A stretch of 64,000 nt of DNA from the NCBI RefSeq assembly GCF_001307035.1, contig NZ_LKIU01000006.1, forward strand, positions 352,904 through 416,903, given 5' to 3'. Positions 60,303 through 64,000 of this stretch are shown here, piece by piece. The DNA is from Arthrobacter sp. Edens01 (GTDB lineage: Bacteria > Actinomycetota > Actinomycetes > Actinomycetales > Micrococcaceae). The notes under the pieces were generated by a model. The model was given only the letters and a program-made list of their open reading frames with translations, was not told the DNA's origin and made no database searches. The position numbers and the translations under genes were made by a program. The number at the start of each line of letters is the position of its first letter. The stretch's first letter is position 1.

Positions 60303-61385
60303 ATGTTCCCAGACATCGACGCCGAAGCCGTGGACCGCATCCTTCATGACGCCGCCTCCCGTCATGAGTTCTCCGGAGCTGTCCAGCTGTCCCGCGGCGG
60401 CAGGGTCCTGCACGAAGGCGCCTACGGTGTGGCCTCCCGGCGCTGGGGCGTGCCGGTCTCCCTGGGCACACGGTTCGACGTCGCTTCCGTCACCAAATTG
60501 TTCACGTCGGTTGCGGTGCTGCAGCAGGTGGATGCCGGGGCACTGGCGCTGGACTCGCCGATTGGGCGGTTCGTTGAACTGGGCGGCACCCGGATAGATC
60601 CCGACATCACCATCGGCCAGCTTCTGACCCACACCTCCGGCATCGGGGACGACGCCGATGAAGAAGCCGGCGAATCCTACGAAGACCTGTGGGTGGACAA
60701 GCCCACCTACTCGGTTACCAGGACTGCAGATTTCCTGCCGCAGTTCGTGCACAAGGAGCCGAACTTCGCCCCCGGCGCCGGCTGCCGCTACTGCAACTGC
60801 GGCTACATCCTCGCCGGGCTGGCGCTGGAGACTGTGACCGGGACGGGCTACCGGGACTACGTCCGGGAACACGTCTTCGCTGCCGCTGGCATGAAGGATT
60901 CGGGGTTCTTTTCCATGCGGGACGCGGTCCCGAACGTCGCCGAGGGATGGGACCCGGTCCGGGATGGCGCCGGCAAGGTGATCTCCTGGCGGCAGAACAT
61001 CTTCAGTTATCCACCGATCGGCTCGCCGGACGGCGGCGCCCATTCAACCGCCGCTGACCTGGTTCGTTTCCTCGACGCTGTTCGGGGCGGAAGGCTGATG
61101 TCCGCGGAATCCACTGCTGCGTTCCTGAGTCCGCAGGTCAAGCACTCGGATTTGGATGCCGGGGAGCTGCACTACGGCTACGGACTGGAGTTCCGGCTGG
61201 ACGCGGACGGCCAGGTCGGCCTGATTTACAAGGACGGTATCAACGCCGGGGTCAGCGCCTTCCTGGGGTACTACCCGCAAGAGGGGGTAACTGCGGCGCT
61301 GGTGTCCAACTCGGAGGACGGGGCATGGGGGCCGCTGAAGGAGATCACCGGCCTGCTGCAGTCCGCGCAGGCCCCGACGCCCTAG
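60303..61385 (+). CDS. Serine hydrolase, class C beta-lactamase-like
   Basis: A 360-residue enzyme with the penicillin-recognising fold. The nucleophile motif is SVTK (Ser62-Lys65) and the YxN-type motif is YCN (Tyr163-Asn165) within an unusual CRYCNCGY. The C-terminal KTG-type box is not clear. No signal peptide is present, so it is likely a cytoplasmic esterase or peptidase rather than a secreted beta-lactamase. A TAGTAT minus-10-like hexamer at 60291-60296 sits just before the ATG and no Shine-Dalgarno is seen, so the mRNA may be leaderless. Confidence 0.8.
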   Translation: MFPDIDAEAVDRILHDAASRHEFSGAVQLSRGGRVLHEGAYGVASRRWGVPVSLGTRFDVASVTKLFTSVAVLQQVDAGALALDSPIGRFVELGGTRIDPDITIGQLLTHTSGIGDDADEEAGESYEDLWVDKPTYSVTRTADFLPQFVHKEPNFAPGAGCRYCNCGYILAGLALETVTGTGYRDYVREHVFAAAGMKDSGFFSMRDAVPNVAEGWDPVRDGAGKVISWRQNIFSYPPIGSPDGGAHSTAADLVRFLDAVRGGRLMSAESTAAFLSPQVKHSDLDAGELHYGYGLEFRLDADGQVGLIYKDGINAGVSAFLGYYPQEGVTAALVSNSEDGAWGPLKEITGLLQSAQAPTP

Positions 61386-61431
61386 GGCAGGCGACCCTGC
61401 CGGCGCTGCCAGCTGGACGCAGGAACGAGTT

Positions 61432-61992
61432 TTACGGTCCTCCGGACCGCGCGGCCGAGAAGACCAGCATGTCCCGCTGTCCACCGCCCGCCAGCTGATA
61501 ACCACTGCGAAATCCGCTCCTGATGTATCCGGACCGTTCGGCTGTCCGAATGGATCCGGCGTTCCACGGCTCAATGAACAGGTCTATTCGATTGAGGCCG
61601 GCCAGCGACCAGGCGAAGCCGGTCAATGCAGTAAGGGCTTCGGCCGCAAATCCATTCCGGCGGAAGGCTGGGGCAATGGCATATCCGGCGCTCGCATAGC
61701 CGTCGGCCAGATGCGACAGCCACAGACCGCAGTGCCCCACCGGGACGCGGGCACCGACGTCCTCGATTGTGAAGGAGAAGCCCCTGCCTTCGCTGTGCCG
61801 GTGCTGCTGGCGCTTCACCCAAGCCCGCGCTTCGTCCCTGTCCGCGCGGTGCGGGAGGGTGCCCGTCGCTGACACGTAGGGATCCTCGGCCAGCGCCATT
61901 GCCATGCCGGCATCGGACTCGCATACGGACCGCAGCCGCACACGGCCGCAGCTGGGTGCGGTGGATGGCCAGGGTGGCAGGGGTTCAGGCAT
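61432..61992 (-). CDS. GNAT-family N-acetyltransferase
   Basis: About 186 residues of the RimJ/RimL-like GNAT type: RVRLRSVCESDAGMAMALAEDP, GHCGLWLSHLADGYASAGYAI, then PAFRRNGFAAEALTALTGFAW (the acetyl-CoA-binding R/Q-x-x-G-x-G/A region) and LNRIDLFIEPWNAGSIRTAERSGY. It transfers an acetyl group from acetyl-CoA to an amine of a protein or small molecule. The ATG at 61992 is the likely start. Convergent with the serine hydrolase and divergent from the SulP gene. Substrate unknown. Confidence 0.8.
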   Translation of the reverse strand: MPEPLPPWPSTAPSCGRVRLRSVCESDAGMAMALAEDPYVSATGTLPHRADRDEARAWVKRQQHRHSEGRGFSFTIEDVGARVPVGHCGLWLSHLADGYASAGYAIAPAFRRNGFAAEALTALTGFAWSLAGLNRIDLFIEPWNAGSIRTAERSGYIRSGFRSGYQLAGGGQRDMLVFSAARSGGP

Positions 61993-62105
61993 GGAACCAT
62001 TATTGGCCGGAAGCCGGGCGGCGGTAATCTTGAACCGGATTCGACGCATGGCCCCGGCAATCCGCTCCGGCCGCCGAACCTTCCCTGCACCTGAATGGAA
62101 CTGCC

Positions 62106-63614
62106 TTGTCCCTTCCTGCCCCAAGCCCTGCACCGGAATCTGTTCCGGACATCCGTCAATCCGTGCTTGCCACCCTGCGCTCTCCCCGCCTGCTCAAGAC
62201 GGAGGTGCTGGCCGGCCTGGTGGTGGCGCTCGCCCTGATTCCCGAGGCGATCGCGTTCTCGGTGATTGCCGGTGTCGACCCGCGGATGGGCCTGTTCGCT
62301 TCCTTCACCATGGCCGTCACGATTGCGTTCGTCGGCGGCCGCCCGGCCATGATTTCCGCGGCGACCGGTGCAGTGGCCCTGGTTATTGCACCCGTTGTGG
62401 CCAACTACGGCGTGCAGTACCTGGTGCCGACCGTGATCCTCGCAGGGGTCCTGCAGATCCTGCTGGCCCTCGTTGGCGTCGCGAAGCTCATGCGCTTCAT
62501 TCCCCGGTCCGTCATGGTGGGCTTCGTTAACGCGCTGGCCATCCTGGTCTTTTCCTCACAGCTGCCCGAACTCATTGGCGTGCCGTGGCTGGTTTACCCG
62601 GTCACCGCCGTCGGGCTCCTGATTGTTTTCCTGCTGCCGCGCCTGACGACGTCGGTGCCGGCGCCGCTTGTCGCCATTGTGCTGCTGACCATCGCAGCCG
62701 TAGCAGCTGGATGGAACATCCCGACGGTGGGGGACAAGGGAGAGCTTCCCGAATCCCTTCCTGCCCTGCTGTTCCCGGACGTTCCGCTGAACCTGGAAAC
62801 CCTGAAGATCATTGCCCCGTACGCAGTAGCGATGGCATTCGTCGGGCTGCTGGAATCACTGCTGACAGCAAAACTGGTGGATGACATCACGGACACCCGG
62901 TCCTCCAAACCGCGTGAAGCCGCCGGCCAGGGAATTGCCAACATTGTCACCGGATTCTTCGGCGGCATGGGTGGCTGCGCCGTGGTTGGCCAGACCATGA
63001 TGAACGTGAAGGCCTCCGGGGCGAGGACCCGCATTTCGACTTTCCTGGCCGGAGTATTCCTGCTCATCCTGGTGGTGGTGCTGGGGGACATCGTGGCCTT
63101 GATTCCCATGGCGGCGCTGGTGGCAGTCATGATTTTCGTGGCCTACGCAGCGTTCGACTGGCACAGCATCCGCCCGTCCACGCTGCGCCGGATGCCCAAG
63201 TCGGAGACAGCAGTCATGCTGATCACCGTGCTGGCGACGGTGCTCACGCACAACCTTGCGATCGGCGTTGGGGCGGGCGTCCTGGCTGCCATGGTGCTCT
63301 TCGCCCGCCGCGTGGCCCACTTTGTCACCGTTCAGCGGACAGTGGCGGACGACGGCGCATCGGTTACCTATGCGGTGCAGGGCGAGTTGTTCTTCGCGTC
63401 CTCGAACGACCTCTACACCCAATTCGAATATGCGCTGGATCCCAGTGACGTGGTGATCGACCTCAGCGGTGCCCACGTCTGGGATGCATCAACGGTGGCG
63501 GCGCTGGATTCGATCATCGAAAAATACCGCAGCAGGGGAAAGTCCGTGGAGGTTACCGGGCTGAACCAGGCCTCACTGTCCATCCGGGACAGGCTCACCG
63601 GGGAGCTGCCCTAG
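62106..63614 (+). CDS. SulP-family anion transporter with STAS domain
   Basis: About 502 residues. The membrane part has roughly twelve helices with the SulP start KTEVLAGLVVALALIPEAIAFS and the segment LESLLTAKLVDDITDTRSSK. The C-terminal STAS domain spans about residues 400-500, with DVVIDLSGAHVWDASTVAALD. SulP proteins carry sulfate, bicarbonate or dicarboxylates by H+ or Na+ coupling. TTG at 62106 is the only plausible start in the area and has weak ribosome-site support. Substrate not determined. Confidence 0.85.
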   Translation: MSLPAPSPAPESVPDIRQSVLATLRSPRLLKTEVLAGLVVALALIPEAIAFSVIAGVDPRMGLFASFTMAVTIAFVGGRPAMISAATGAVALVIAPVVANYGVQYLVPTVILAGVLQILLALVGVAKLMRFIPRSVMVGFVNALAILVFSSQLPELIGVPWLVYPVTAVGLLIVFLLPRLTTSVPAPLVAIVLLTIAAVAAGWNIPTVGDKGELPESLPALLFPDVPLNLETLKIIAPYAVAMAFVGLLESLLTAKLVDDITDTRSSKPREAAGQGIANIVTGFFGGMGGCAVVGQTMMNVKASGARTRISTFLAGVFLLILVVVLGDIVALIPMAALVAVMIFVAYAAFDWHSIRPSTLRRMPKSETAVMLITVLATVLTHNLAIGVGAGVLAAMVLFARRVAHFVTVQRTVADDGASVTYAVQGELFFASSNDLYTQFEYALDPSDVVIDLSGAHVWDASTVAALDSIIEKYRSRGKSVEVTGLNQASLSIRDRLTGELP

Positions 63615-63698
63615 CTCCGTTTACGGCCCTCCTCCTTCGGGCCAGCCGCTCCGGTCGAGGCCCGCTCCGGAGCCCGCATTTAATAGATGCTGACTTCA

Positions 63699-63755
63699 AC
63701 CGTTGACTTTCTCAACCATTCCCGTGAGGATGGAACAAAAGAGCAGGTCAACGGT
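63699..63755. promoter_or_regulatory. Inverted repeat and possible promoter upstream of the SDR gene
   Basis: ACCGTTGAC (63699-63707) and GTCAACGGT (63747-63755) are perfect 9-bp inverted arms 39 bp apart. TTGACT (63703-63708) is a good minus-35 and GAGGAT (63726-63731) a weak minus-10 with a 17-bp spacer. A further CAACC lies at 63713. This suggests an operator around the SDR promoter. Confidence 0.4.
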
Positions 63756-63786
63756 GCCCGGTGCTGCCGGGAGAAGGAGCCACATC

Positions 63787-64000
63787 ATGTCCCTTTCGGG
63801 CAAAGTCGCGATTGTTACCGGTAGTGGGCGGGGTCTTGGGTTGGCGTATGCCCGGGAGCTGGCCCGGCAGGGTGCTGCTGTGGTGGTGAACGATGTTGAG
63901 GCGTCGGTTGCGGACGAGGCGGTTGCCGCGATCACGGCTGAGGGCGGGCGTGCGGTGGCTGTGGTGGCTCCGGTGGGTTCCACGGAGACGGCGCAGGCTT
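63787..64000 (+). CDS. Short-chain dehydrogenase/reductase (SDR), 3' truncated
   Basis: Only the first 71 residues are in the window. The classical SDR cofactor loop is TGSGRGLG (residues 11-18) after MSLSGKVAIV, and the second strand end VVVNDVEAS suggests NAD preference because an Asp follows it. The catalytic YxxxK lies beyond the edge. GAGAAGGAG is located upstream of the ATG. The overall style (LAYARELARQGAAVVVND) resembles 3-oxoacyl-(ACP/CoA) reductases. Substrate unknown. Confidence 0.82.
   Translation, partial: MSLSGKVAIVTGSGRGLGLAYARELARQGAAVVVNDVEASVADEAVAAITAEGGRAVAVVAPVGSTETAQA

Noticed and set aside
1..64000. CRISPR arrays, transposases or prophage genes
   Set aside because: No regularly spaced repeat arrays, transposase motifs or phage structural genes were seen.

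Overview
The window is high-GC chromosomal DNA from an actinobacterium. The rpsF-ssb-rpsR-rplI-dnaB core, a secreted Rpf protein with a LysM domain, frequent GTG starts, ATGA/GTGA overlaps and the overall gene content suggest an Arthrobacter-like Micrococcaceae. This assignment rests on recognised protein families, not on a database search. I see no rRNA, tRNA, CRISPR array, prophage or insertion sequence. The genes at both edges are cut by the window.

Layout. 1-6.2 kb: end of a beta-helix surface protein, a GT87 membrane glycosyltransferase, a FemABX peptidyltransferase, a phytoene-desaturase-like oxidoreductase and small proteins. 6.2-15.4 kb: an ABM monooxygenase, an ABC-F ATPase, an MFS exporter, a DrrAB-like ABC exporter and two tandemly duplicated ABC ATPase/permease pairs. 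15.5-21.4 kb: an M18 aminopeptidase, then the ribosomal/replication operon rpsF-ssb-rpsR-rplI and dnaB. A cluster of DnaA-box-like 9-mers lies between rplI and dnaB. 21.4-28.9 kb: an XRE-cupin regulator, a CPYC flavoprotein, a KimA-like permease, rpf behind a long structured leader, a BNR-repeat/MoaD-like pair and a DUF4031-HD protein. 28.9-40.9 kb: MFS and MATE exporters, small membrane proteins, a CGNR regulator opposite an EamA transporter, a cytochrome-b-like protein, an acyl-CoA ligase, an AztD-like zinc chaperone behind a Zur-like box, a TetR regulator and manganese catalase. 41-46 kb: five glycosyltransferases. 46-50 kb: a CinA-like protein, a frameshifted decarboxylase and a RecQ-like helicase.

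50-60 kb is a catabolic island for 3-(3-hydroxyphenyl)propionate-type aromatics: an HpaH-like hydratase, a divergent ABC importer, mhpA-mhpB-mhpC and an IclR regulator. MhpA hydroxylates the ring, MhpB cleaves it, MhpC hydrolyses the product and the hydratase acts on the resulting dienoate. Two tandem GTACG-type palindromes sit in the divergent promoter. The importer looks damaged: its permease has an in-frame TAG and its ATPase has Arg in place of the last Walker A glycine. 59.3-64 kb: a DapA-like aldolase, a class C serine hydrolase, a GNAT enzyme, a SulP transporter and the start of an SDR.

Most worth checking: the DnaA-box cluster, the decaying importer and its IclR-type operator, the orphan aztD with its Zur-like box, the frameshift in the decarboxylase, and a 62-nt hairpin element beside recQ.
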